Below, piece after piece: positions 10,901-16,635 of a stretch of 38,872 bases of DNA. How positions within the stretch are numbered: the stretch's first letter is position 1; each line of letters begins with the position of its first letter. Location: the IMG/VR virus record IMGVR_UViG_3300028829_006001, positions 1 through 38,872 of that record; one strand, given 5' to 3'. The position numbers were made by a program, and so were the translations under genes. The notes under the pieces are model-generated. The model was not told the origin of the DNA. It worked only from the letters and a program-made list of their open reading frames with translations, and made no database searches. Source of the DNA: a virus.

Positions 10901-12935
10901 AAGCATTAGGAATCTTCTGATGCAAGATCTATGGCTTTATCTCAAAGGGCTTTCAGAAGGCAAATCTGGAGTTGAGGCGTTGGGAGGTGGTCGCAACAAG
11001 AAGGAACTGGCAAGAGTTAAGCGCAAAAGAGATGGTTTGATGCGGTTTCTGGGGTTTGAAAAGAATGATCAGATGCTCACCAACGCTAATATGTTTGAGC
11101 AGATTCTTGATAAAAACAGAATCATAAAAACATTCAGGCTTGATCGAATGCAAAACCTTGAGATATCCGATCATCCTGCGAAGATTACCGATGCTGCACA
11201 CAAGCGAGCTCAGACGAACGCACTGCCAGCAAATCGTGCCTCCTTTATGGGCGCAAAGTCTGATGTGATTCCTGCTTTAAATGTGCGGAATGAACCATCC
11301 TTTCCCTACGCAGATCAAATAGTAGATGGAAAGAAGACCATTGAAACTAGAAGGCAATCAAACCTAGATAAGCTCATCGGAAAGACTGTTAAAATAATCA
11401 GAACAACAGGTCCGAAATCAAAAGAACCTGCAATGGTCATAGGAGAGGTCACGATTACAGGTAAGAAAGAATACAAGAACCTCAAATCGTTCAGGGAAGA
11501 TTCAGACAAGCACCTTGTGTCTGAGGGTAGTGGGTTTGATTTCGATAAACCGAAAATAGGTTACACGCTGGAAAACGCCAAACGATATTCAGAGGAATAT
11601 CCTGCGATGAAAAACAAGGGGATCGTTTACACAAACCAGCACGATGGACCTAGAAACATTGTCAGCGATGCTGCCCCTGATCCTGCGACAAACGTAAACA
11701 ATAATGCTGATTCGGATCGGTCAGTTTTAAACATCTTTGATACCCCTGAAAAGGTTTTAAAGGAATTGGGAACAGAGAAACCTTTACTCAGGGAGGTTGC
11801 CGATTTTCTATCTCGCAGATCGCAAGCTGAAGGTAAGCTGGATGAATTGACTCCTGAAAACGCAAAAGCGTTGGGTGATGTCTTATTTGAAGAAGCAGCA
11901 GAGGCATTGCGACGAGATCAGGATGCTATTGGATGGTATGACAGGACAATGGATGAAGCACTTGAATACTTATATAAGTTGCATCCAGAGATGAAGACAG
12001 ACGCAGGTCTGGATGGACTGTTTAAAGCGGTGCTTGCAATCACATCCAATGGTCAGGATGTTGAAGCAAACTTTAAGCGAGCAGAATTTCTTTATAAAAA
12101 ATACCAGGAGACAGGAAAGATAATTTCCGATGGTAATTGGGGTGGAAAAAACAAGGATTCAATCAACAAGGGATTAAAGGCTTTTGAGGAGATGACTCAG
12201 CAGTTGGGCCTTGAAAAAACTAAAGACTTTTTAACGAGGGAAATTTCGATACGAGATCTTGATAAGGTATTAAAAGAATACGGACTAAAACCAACAACGG
12301 GAGAGCTAAAAGAACACACCGTCATAGGGGCAATGGTTTTTGGGCCAAAGATCGGATCGTTTTACGGCAACCTGAATAAGATCTTTAACAGTGTAACAAT
12401 GGACAGATGGTTTATGAGAACCATAAATCGAATCAGAGGAACACTGACAGATCCTTCCGCAGGTGCGGTAAGAAGCACAGGAAGCAGGTTGCTCAAAGAG
12501 ATGAAAGGAAAGGTTTCTGTTGCTCTACAAAAGGAAATAGAACGAATCATTGCTGATGTTGGATCTGCTGGATTTAGCCTTTCAAATTACCCTAAAGCAA
12601 AGAAATACCTGAAAGACACCTATCGGGCAGTAGAGAAAAGAAAGTTTAAGGACAGGACTAAATTAGAGATGCCAGCACAAAGGTTGCATTTGTATTTAAA
12701 TAGTCTCAATGAATCTCCAGCAAATGGATCTGAACGTGCCTGGATTAGGGGTGCAGTAGAACACGCCCAAAGCAGGTTAAAGGCAGAGAAACAGATCGAC
12801 ATATCAAACGCAGATATGCAAGCTGTATTGTGGTATTGGGAAAAGGATCTTTACGAAAACTTAAACGTAGGAAACAAGACAGGAGCAAGAGCGGATTATG
12901 CAGGAGCAGCAAGACAACTTCTTGAACAGGAGTGA
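7971..12935 (+). CDS. Giant polyvalent internal virion protein with zincin and ASCH-like domains
   Basis: The protein has 1654 residues, the largest in the window. The HELGH zinc-protease motif lies at residues 539-543 (in LPHELGHAI) with flanking beta strands, so a metallopeptidase domain spans about 470-640. An ASCH-like domain covers about 1101-1225: it opens with PALNVRNEP and contains DGKKTIETRR, the hallmark of this RNA/nucleotide-binding PUA-like fold. A conserved phage segment follows near 1455-1495 (FGPKIGSFYGNL, then MDRWFMRT). An Ala/Gly-rich region at ~370-420 could contact membrane. This matches the polyvalent proteins that phages co-inject to act on host targets at entry. Order after two core proteins supports packaging in the virion. 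Substrates are unknown. Confidence 0.75.
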   Translation: MEDFSDIPQEALDLLFDDMPGTLRNKQGPSVEQADEPVSAIDADLFYDPEDAELDDYIANDIGEGFDFGEMMDALPEAFKGIYEEIKQGVAAIPNAKLHQIPGTALEGLIRAGTDTGDLLMRVASGVSTMAFKSMPGDAATQYHQLPDAVKSFARGYWRQMRTVEQHRAKQMMKDANYNFLPSGMVNMDLAETAGMIVDPVAISSFGLGKAGRIALQEGLKKGGRNALSRGLANTVIKTGEAQDALYGALGTVAKSPVTAAQYAVGETLNFAGEVVEGVKSRMPKKVSGERVDVKLPKEGQIGWIRKGLEIGATKSYDAMELASQIKAHNKTASVPTVLDRIARDATVRTGARDMANVLSVAAARPAVRGLLVPGYKAGKAVAEGATTGGVLGLLSYDDEFAAGSLAGGAMFGPIGKLSDSIIYSKHKKGLEIDNFVADFKSKLHPDDVEAFESYTKGSKEDEKFFAGLSYLFKNGHFTPGQGNLDIRFLNNEDFVQYGEYRGESFSEIAGVNLVNSGGRNTVVINTGKPDLVRSALPHELGHAITKMPEVQEALQNQDNLLFGRRGIKNVNGKDVLTFDDSGILSKKWINKYFDHYVESLPKTRQAKYQAMSDEQKFMIARDEIHADSIASFFQKFDPETIIRGGKIDKLKFRIGGSYELNNYQGLGGSLARGLIDNFLMARNSLGLYAVRNAGKALGLVKEGESLKLKDGRVFSNIADMLQQRRDSISLTVDPLADTFGTKWNVADLNRKDRRDITRSFLPTMDVERGNDGQPVERNGRVRFLNRTERKKLDSDRAQNLTEATQKSVTDSESISKLQKFQELENGSYRGDYIGRLTIEALRATDPRVITPHLLENIIRLNNRMKMRLEKSGFLIEYTYNQVQESGKRTPDIITSNRQLIPLVFAMSKTGKNFNITGIDMNDLVSRLDLFESAPIKDKKGRKIPLQERQERSKVMDIWRDEYNRIPANKKSKDASGSIRNLLMQDLWLYLKGLSEGKSGVEALGGGRNKKELARVKRKRDGLMRFLGFEKNDQMLTNANMFEQILDKNRIIKTFRLDRMQNLEISDHPAKITDAAHKRAQTNALPANRASFMGAKSDVIPALNVRNEPSFPYADQIVDGKKTIETRRQSNLDKLIGKTVKIIRTTGPKSKEPAMVIGEVTITGKKEYKNLKSFREDSDKHLVSEGSGFDFDKPKIGYTLENAKRYSEEYPAMKNKGIVYTNQHDGPRNIVSDAAPDPATNVNNNADSDRSVLNIFDTPEKVLKELGTEKPLLREVADFLSRRSQAEGKLDELTPENAKALGDVLFEEAAEALRRDQDAIGWYDRTMDEALEYLYKLHPEMKTDAGLDGLFKAVLAITSNGQDVEANFKRAEFLYKKYQETGKIISDGNWGGKNKDSINKGLKAFEEMTQQLGLEKTKDFLTREISIRDLDKVLKEYGLKPTTGELKEHTVIGAMVFGPKIGSFYGNLNKIFNSVTMDRWFMRTINRIRGTLTDPSAGAVRSTGSRLLKEMKGKVSVALQKEIERIIADVGSAGFSLSNYPKAKKYLKDTYRAVEKRKFKDRTKLEMPAQRLHLYLNSLNESPANGSERAWIRGAVEHAQSRLKAEKQIDISNADMQAVLWYWEKDLYENLNVGNKTGARADYAGAARQLLEQE

Positions 12936-13065
12936 CGAGCATTTGGAGATCGAAAATCAGATCCTAGATGGAGTCAGTAAAATGAGCAAAAAAAAGCGAG
13001 ATGCCTTTTATGAGGCACTGGCATCATTACCCTCTGCCAAACAAAAAGATGGTAAACAGGATTGA
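12922..13065 (+). CDS. Small ORF after the polyvalent protein
   Basis: An open frame of 47 residues from TTG, overlapping the end of the giant gene by 14 nt; an alternative ATG at 12982 would give 27 residues. The peptide is charged (MSKKKRDAFYEALASLP in its second half) and predicted helical. Its stop overlaps the next start by 17 nt, consistent with coupling. No family recognised; the start is uncertain. Confidence 0.4.
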   Translation: MNRSDEHLEIENQILDGVSKMSKKKRDAFYEALASLPSAKQKDGKQD

Positions 13066-13243
13066 TCCACAAGAAGAGGTTGAAGGGGATTTTGAAGACT
13101 TTGCTTCAGGTCTCGAAAACCTGATCGAAATGTATGCAAAGAAACTTTCGATCGGGGAGTTGATTTCCACACTTCAAGTGACTCAGCATTCATTAATATC
13201 TCAATCGCTTAATCATCTCAAGGATCTTGATGATGAGGACTAA
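13049..13243 (+). CDS. Small acidic hypothetical protein
   Basis: The protein has 64 residues if started at the ATG at 13049; the same frame is open to 13001, but the upstream codons look non-native (HWHHYPLPNKK). Acidic ends flank a helix (LENLIEMYAKKLSIGELISTL) and a second helix follows, an arrangement seen in small DNA-binding or adaptor proteins. It is the last gene before the attachment region, so it would lie next to the host junction in a lysogen. Function unknown. Confidence 0.55.
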   Translation: MVNRIDPQEEVEGDFEDFASGLENLIEMYAKKLSIGELISTLQVTQHSLISQSLNHLKDLDDED

Positions 13244-13348
13244 TTGCACAGTTTCTGCACAGAAATACCTGATTTTCCTTGATCTCCCCCACAGGCACCC
13301 ACTAGCCTGATCCCTATCAACAGTATGACTTTAAACCACACAACATAC

Positions 13349-13363
13349 ACACATACTATGTGT
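13349..13363. promoter_or_regulatory. 15-bp palindrome, candidate operator
   Basis: ACACATA-C-TATGTGT is a perfect inverted repeat with a 1-bp centre, 43 bp upstream of the tRNA-Leu core. It overlaps a weak promoter-like pair (TTTAAA at 13330, then TACTAT at 13354, 18-bp spacer). It could be a binding site for a repressor or excision factor. Confidence 0.4.
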
Positions 13364-13370
13364 TACATGA

Positions 13371-13390
13371 GTAGCGAACGTAAACGCTAC
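13371..13390. repeat. Hairpin GTAGCG / CGCTAC upstream of the tRNA core
   Basis: Perfect 6-bp arms around an 8-nt AACGTAAA loop, ending 15 bp before the tRNA-Leu fragment. There is no T-tract, so it is not a terminator. It may be part of the attachment complex or of a leader for the restored tRNA. Confidence 0.4.
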
Positions 13391-13405
13391 AGTGTGGGGT
13401 ATGAG

Positions 13406-13446
13406 GCCGGTGTGGCGAAATTGGCAGACGCACAAGACTTAAAATC
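13406..13446 (+). other. tRNA-Leu(UAA) 5'-half fragment, attP core
   Basis: The 41 nt carry the acceptor 5' strand GCCGGTG, a full D-arm (ATTGGCAGACGC) and the anticodon stem-loop with CTTAAAA (anticodon TAA). They read like a bacterial tRNA-Leu up to AAAATC, after which the 3' anticodon strand, variable arm and T-arm are absent. It is therefore not a functional tRNA but a core identical to part of a host gene. Translating it gives the familiar false peptide VAKLADAQDLKS. Confidence 0.85.
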
Positions 13447-13464
13447 ATTCACAAATCCTAGAAA

Positions 13465-13494
13465 ACCCCTGTATTTGCAGGGGTATTTTTATTT
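13465..13494 (+). terminator. Rho-independent terminator just after the attP core
   Basis: A 7-bp stem ACCCCTG/CAGGGGT with a 6-nt loop is followed by ATTTTTATTT. It begins 18 nt after the tRNA fragment. In a lysogen it would stop transcripts coming from the host tRNA promoter into the phage. Confidence 0.8.
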
Positions 13495-13557
13495 CTGCAC
13501 AGTTTTTCGATCCCTTCTGCACAGGGTTGCACAAAAAAACTTACAAAAAAGTTTGAC

Positions 13558-13570
13558 GGTGTATGTCACC
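13558..13570 (+). promoter_or_regulatory. Repeated motif site 1 (GGTGTATGTCACC)
   Basis: GGTG-N5-CACC palindrome directly overlapping a -35-like TTGACG (13553-13558), about 76 bp upstream of the gene at 13646. The same 13-mer recurs at 20181-20193. Confidence 0.6.
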
Positions 13571-13591
13571 TGTGCGAATGTATATCCAACA

Positions 13592-13606
13592 GGGAGACAT
13601 ACACCC
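13592..13606 (-). promoter_or_regulatory. Repeated motif site 2 (inverted)
   Basis: Read on the minus strand this is GGGTGTATGTCTCCC, a near-palindromic variant of the motif, 21 bp after site 1 and 39 bp upstream of the gene at 13646. The paired arrangement suggests cooperative binding. Confidence 0.55.
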
Positions 13607-13645
13607 TATCAAACGTAAAACAAACCATAGAGCAAAGAAAATACA

Positions 13646-13891
13646 ATGTACGGCAAAAGACGAATAGTAGTAGCGAGAGACGGTAGAACTAGCCTTCAAG
13701 GTTCAGAGGGTAGAGGCGGATCATATCACCCTATGGGAAACATTTGTAAGACCAGTCAGGGTTGGGATGTGACCGGATTACAAGACGAGGGTGTCTACGG
13801 TCAAATTTACATCGGAACATATATCACAAGGGATCAGGCCAAAAATGCTTTATTCCAGCACTATAAATTAACCACACGATACATCGCTTAA
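13646..13891 (+). CDS. Hypothetical protein, first gene right of attP
   Basis: The protein has 81 residues and is basic at the N-terminus (MYGKRRIVVARDGR), then Gly-rich with several aromatic residues; no membrane segment. The leader (AAACCATAGAGCAA, A-rich to the ATG) resembles the leader before the gene at 16018, and two copies of the repeated motif lie just upstream. It is therefore probably an early or lysogenically regulated gene. Family not recognised. Confidence 0.6.
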   Translation: MYGKRRIVVARDGRTSLQGSEGRGGSYHPMGNICKTSQGWDVTGLQDEGVYGQIYIGTYITRDQAKNALFQHYKLTTRYIA

Positions 13892-13906
13892 ACGAAAGCA
13901 TAAATT

Positions 13907-14230
13907 ATGAACAAAGTATCTTTAAAAAACGCAACTGAAATAAGCGATCAAGGTGGTGCGGTCCCTTCGGGAGATTGGGTGAACGGAAGTGGTAATTATG
14001 TTACCGCAAGACCAACTCCACCCTTCTGCGTAAAGGTAAGGGTTATCGGGCCTTTAGAATTTGTAATCGATAACGGCAAGTATGGATGGGAAGATCCAAA
14101 GCTAAAAGCTTATGCTGTTAATGCTGCAAAGAGACTTTTAAAGAAACGCCCCAGGGTTACCAAAATAATTTTGCTTAACGATAAGCGAGGGTTGAACAAG
14201 GCACTTAGGGATAAGGGGATTTCAGTATGA
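13907..14230 (+). CDS. Hypothetical protein
   Basis: The protein has 107 residues. A Gly/Ser/Pro-rich N-terminus precedes a compact domain (VKVRVIGPLEFVIDNGKYGW, then helices rich in Lys/Arg and a final KIILLNDKRGLNKAL). It overlaps the endolysin start by 4 nt, so it is co-translated with it. No signal peptide or recognised motif. Possibly a lysis- or integration-associated accessory gene by position only. Confidence 0.55.
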   Translation: MNKVSLKNATEISDQGGAVPSGDWVNGSGNYVTARPTPPFCVKVRVIGPLEFVIDNGKYGWEDPKLKAYAVNAAKRLLKKRPRVTKIILLNDKRGLNKALRDKGISV

Positions 14231-14655
14231 TATTTTCAAAAAAAAATCTATGGGTGTATTGCATCCTACTAATTTCCACCGTAGCACAGGGCAAGGACTA
14301 CACAGTTGCACTCACGATCCTTGCAGAGGCAAGAGGTGAAGGTGAATCAGGGATGGGACATGTTATGGCAGTAATTGTGCAGAGATCTTTAGAACGCAAC
14401 CTCTCGATGAAAGATGTCTGCTTAGAGAGAAAGCAGTTCTCATGTTGGAATGGCAAAACCTACAAGCAATTGCTTCCATTGCTGAAAAGCCCACAAGCAA
14501 GGTTTGCGATTTACTTACAAGACAACGCACACCTCGTTGACCTCACCAGAGCACAATACGCAAATCATTATCATGCCAATTACGTCCAGCCTTATTGGTC
14601 TAAAAACGCAAAACCTCTCTACACAATCGGGAATCATATCTTTTATCGACTATGA
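14227..14655 (+). CDS. SleB/CwlJ-type cell-wall hydrolase (endolysin) with signal sequence
   Basis: The protein has 142 residues. A hydrophobic N-terminus (residues ~8-20, followed by VAQGKDY) looks like a cleavable signal or signal-anchor. The domain then shows LAEARGEGESGMGHVMAVI with the conserved glutamate (AEARGEG), DVCLERKQFSCWNG, and a C-terminal HYHANYVQPYW-type segment, all typical of the Hydrolase_2 (SleB) family that cleaves peptidoglycan. It overlaps the preceding gene by 4 nt and the integrase start by 4 nt. A copy of the phage's repeated motif lies inside codons 9-14. It is probably the lytic enzyme; holin and spanins lie 19 kb away. Confidence 0.85.
   Translation: MIFSKKNLWVYCILLISTVAQGKDYTVALTILAEARGEGESGMGHVMAVIVQRSLERNLSMKDVCLERKQFSCWNGKTYKQLLPLLKSPQARFAIYLQDNAHLVDLTRAQYANHYHANYVQPYWSKNAKPLYTIGNHIFYRL
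14252..14266 (+). promoter_or_regulatory. Repeated motif site 3 inside the endolysin gene
   Basis: GGGTGTATTGCATCC lies 25 bp after the endolysin start codon and is identical over 15 bp to the two tandem sites at 16594 and 16612. Because it also encodes WVYCI of the signal sequence, it is either an intragenic operator or a DNA-level coincidence with coding; three identical 15-mers argue for function. Confidence 0.5.
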
Positions 14656-15938
14656 AAATACGCAACATAACCAATAACAAATATGAGATCCGCAAAGGAT
14701 CTTTGGCAGCAACTGTGTTGCTTACCGCAAGAAACGGGAACTGGTACTTCAGGTCTCAGGGATCTGACAAAAAGATTGCAGCGAAGACCAGCAGCAAGGA
14801 TGAGGCACTTGCGATCGCAGCAAACAGGATCTTTGACAAGCAACCTGGTTATTTTGCGAAAAGCGAAAAGGGTGCAACGATGGGCGATATTGTCAAACGA
14901 TACTGGAGAGCTTATGAGATGGGCGAAATCGAAAACGGAAAAGGCAGGCCAATTTGTGAGCAGCATGCAAAGGCAGTTGTTCGTGAAGCTTACAGGGTTT
15001 GCAACACTAAAAACCTCGATCGGTTTTACTTCAAGGATTTGTCTGAAAAACAGGATGGAGTTTACAAAATTATTTCGATCCTGAAATCTAGGCACTTTGT
15101 TTCTAAGGGTAAAGTTTTGCGAGAAGGACAGGAGTATGTCAGTGCAGCAAAAAGGTATAATGCACAACTTAAACAGTTCAGAGGACTATTTAAAAAGGGA
15201 CTTTGCGACAGTATCTACAGTGACCTCGACCTTGATGCAGTCACACTTGCAATCATCAATAATCTTCCAACAAAAAAGCTTGAAAAGAAACCTGTCAAGA
15301 CATCACCAGAATCAGTTATGCAAAAAATGGACTTGCACTTTAGAGATGTGAACAATTTCACAGAGATCCGAATCAACAGAGTTGGATACAACATTTACGC
15401 GAGGTATTGGTTAGCCCGATGCTGTGGATTGAGGAAAAGTGAAATCATCAATGCAAGGCACGAATGGATAAGTGAAGGTCCAATCGGATGGACAATCGAA
15501 GTTCAAGATACCGCAAATTACAAGGAAGGAATTGTGTCCCTAAGTGGATGGAGCAGCAAGAGCACCAGATCTAGAAAAATTCCAATACCTAGTTGGTTAG
15601 TCATGAAAATAAAACAGAACAAACTTACAGAACGGGAAGATGAGCCGATTTGCCATCATGCAGGTAGTTGTAAACTGCATCGATCCTTTGATGAATCTTA
15701 TTCAAGGGAGTTCAGGAAAGCATATGAAAACTGTGGTGGTGATAATGACTCATTGCGATTACCTACACACAACCTGCGAAAAGAATACATCACCGAAATC
15801 GGGAAAGCTTCTGACCTCTCAACAGCATCTGAGTATGCAGGACACAGCAGTATGCTGACAACTGAAGCGCACTATTTTGATAAATCCAAACATCAAAAAA
15901 GAGTAGTAATCGATCCCCTAGGACAGTCTTTGTCCTAG
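14652..15938 (+). CDS. int: Tyrosine recombinase / integrase
   Basis: The protein has 428 residues. The C-terminal catalytic domain has the full set: R261 in CGLRKSE, a likely lysine in the SSKSTRSRKIPIP hairpin (K303), H373-x-x-R376 in THNLRKEY, H398 in AGHSS and the nucleophile Y408 in EAHYFDK. The N-terminal part (1-60) is a likely arm-binding domain and ~85-230 the core-binding helical domain. It starts 1.2 kb from the tRNA-Leu attP core and is expected to integrate the phage into that tRNA gene, making the phage temperate. A hairpin covers the stop codon. Confidence 0.93.
   Translation: MKIRNITNNKYEIRKGSLAATVLLTARNGNWYFRSQGSDKKIAAKTSSKDEALAIAANRIFDKQPGYFAKSEKGATMGDIVKRYWRAYEMGEIENGKGRPICEQHAKAVVREAYRVCNTKNLDRFYFKDLSEKQDGVYKIISILKSRHFVSKGKVLREGQEYVSAAKRYNAQLKQFRGLFKKGLCDSIYSDLDLDAVTLAIINNLPTKKLEKKPVKTSPESVMQKMDLHFRDVNNFTEIRINRVGYNIYARYWLARCCGLRKSEIINARHEWISEGPIGWTIEVQDTANYKEGIVSLSGWSSKSTRSRKIPIPSWLVMKIKQNKLTEREDEPICHHAGSCKLHRSFDESYSREFRKAYENCGGDNDSLRLPTHNLRKEYITEIGKASDLSTASEYAGHSSMLTTEAHYFDKSKHQKRVVIDPLGQSLS
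15918..15938. repeat. Hairpin at the integrase stop codon
   Basis: CTAGGACA / TGTCCTAG, a perfect 8-bp stem with a 5-nt loop, ends on the TAG stop. No U-tract follows, so intrinsic termination is doubtful. It may stabilise the mRNA end or control integrase expression from downstream, as sib-type elements do; this is inference. Confidence 0.5.
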
Positions 15939-15956
15939 CGAATGTGATAGAAAACA

Positions 15957-15984
15957 TTGACAACTCAGAGGGTGTATTGTCACA
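15957..15984 (+). promoter_or_regulatory. TTGACA box plus repeated motif site 4
   Basis: A consensus -35-like TTGACA (15957-15962) is followed 7 bp later by GGGTGTATTGTCAC (from 15970), a member of the repeated motif. A good -10 is not obvious. The unit lies 34-60 bp upstream of the RHH-like gene at 16018, so it is likely to control that gene. Confidence 0.5.
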
Positions 15985-16017
15985 TGTGGGCGCAAATAAA
16001 CCATAGACAATAATAAA

Positions 16018-16233
16018 ATGCCGTCAAAAAGAGATCCGAATAAAAAAATTGTAACATTGTGGCTCGAAAAAGGGAATGCCTCCGAACTTAAAAAACTAGC
16101 AGATGAGCGAGGTGTTCCGGTATCGGACTTGATACAGGAAGCTATTAAAAACCAATGCGAATTATGGGGTATCGACTATAACGATTATGTCGAGTCCAAA
16201 TATTCTAACCGTAACGATAAAAAGGAAATATAA
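16018..16233 (+). CDS. Ribbon-helix-helix-like DNA-binding protein
   Basis: The protein has 71 residues. A basic start leads into a short strand (KKIVTLWLEK), helix A (ASELKKLADERG) and helix B (VSDLIQEAIKNQC), the order and spacing of CopG/Arc-type RHH repressors, which bind DNA as dimers through the strand. An acidic/basic tail follows. It lies directly after the integrase and after a TTGACA/repeated-motif unit, so a regulatory, possibly autoregulated, role is likely. It is one of two RHH-like candidates for the lysogeny regulator. Confidence 0.65.
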   Translation: MPSKRDPNKKIVTLWLEKGNASELKKLADERGVPVSDLIQEAIKNQCELWGIDYNDYVESKYSNRNDKKEI

Positions 16234-16237
16234 AAAA

Positions 16238-16546
16238 ATGATTATGGACAGGGTGGTCGAACAAGGGAGGGAAGAACTCAAAGACGTTCGCGATTTGAGT
16301 CAGCAAAGAGCAAACAGGTCAGTCAAGTCAATTGACCTGAGAACAATTAACATTGAGCGATACCTGATCGCAATTATAAGTTTAGTTGTGATCAGTCTCA
16401 CAATTCAGGTTTACGATTTGAAAACTTCGATGAAAGCAAATCTTGAAGCGCAAACTGCTTTTGCGGAAAAAAACGTTCAGAGAAACTGGCAATCGTTGTC
16501 AGTCTTAAGAGACATACTTTCCGAACTTAAAGAATCCAATATTTAA
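16238..16546 (+). CDS. Single-pass membrane protein of unknown function
   Basis: The protein has 102 residues from the ATG at 16238, chosen because AAAGGAA lies 12 nt upstream and the previous gene ends at 16233; the frame is open further upstream. A charged N-terminal ~45 residues precede one clear membrane helix (YLIAIISLVVISLTIQVY) and a helical, possibly coiled-coil C-terminus. It is followed by a strong terminator. In this lysogeny-module position, membrane proteins often act in superinfection exclusion, but lysis or other roles are equally possible. Confidence 0.6.
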   Translation: MIMDRVVEQGREELKDVRDLSQQRANRSVKSIDLRTINIERYLIAIISLVVISLTIQVYDLKTSMKANLEAQTAFAEKNVQRNWQSLSVLRDILSELKESNI

Positions 16547-16551
16547 AACAA

Positions 16552-16587
16552 AGGCATGATCCCCTGAAGGACATGCCTGTTTTTTTA
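16552..16587 (+). terminator. Rho-independent terminator
   Basis: A 7-bp stem AGGCATG/CATGCCT with a 13-nt loop is followed by G and a run of eight T. It closes the 16018-16546 unit and insulates the following tandem motif sites. Confidence 0.85.
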
Positions 16588-16593
16588 AAACCA

Positions 16594-16608
16594 GGGTGTA
16601 TTGCATCC
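16594..16608 (+). promoter_or_regulatory. Repeated motif site 5 (first of a tandem pair)
   Basis: GGGTGTATTGCATCC, 7 bp after the terminator T-run. It is one unit of an 18-bp direct repeat and is identical to sites 3 and 6. Confidence 0.7.
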
Positions 16609-16611
16609 AAA

Positions 16612-16626
16612 GGGTGTATTGCATCC
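16612..16626 (+). promoter_or_regulatory. Repeated motif site 6 (second of a tandem pair)
   Basis: The second copy of GGGTGTATTGCATCC starts 18 bp after site 5 and ends 9 bp before the ATG at 16636. Tandem sites abutting a start codon are typical of an autoregulatory operator. Confidence 0.7.
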
Positions 16627-16635
16627 ACAACAGCT

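Larger units (their letters stand above)
13244..13533. other. Phage attachment region (attP) with tRNA-Leu core and putative integrase arm sites
   Basis: The stretch has no credible gene. The core is a tRNA-Leu 5' half (13406-13446). It is flanked on the left by TTGCACAG (13244-13251) and TTTCTGCACAG (13252-13262). On the right are TTTCTGCACAG (13492-13502), TTCTGCACAG (13515-13524) and TTGCACA (13527-13533). Direct repeats on both sides of a tRNA-derived core, about 1.1 kb from a tyrosine integrase gene, fit a lambda-type attP with P and P' arms. The exact crossover point is inferred. Confidence 0.75.

Noticed and set aside
13406-13490. Functional tRNA-Leu gene
   Set aside because: Only the 5' half is present; the anticodon stem does not close, and no variable arm, T-arm or acceptor 3' strand follows.
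13325-13618. 97-codon ORF covering the attachment region
   Set aside because: Its middle (VAKLADAQDLKS) is the well-known false translation of a tRNA-Leu gene; the rest crosses a terminator, palindrome and repeats. Not a gene.
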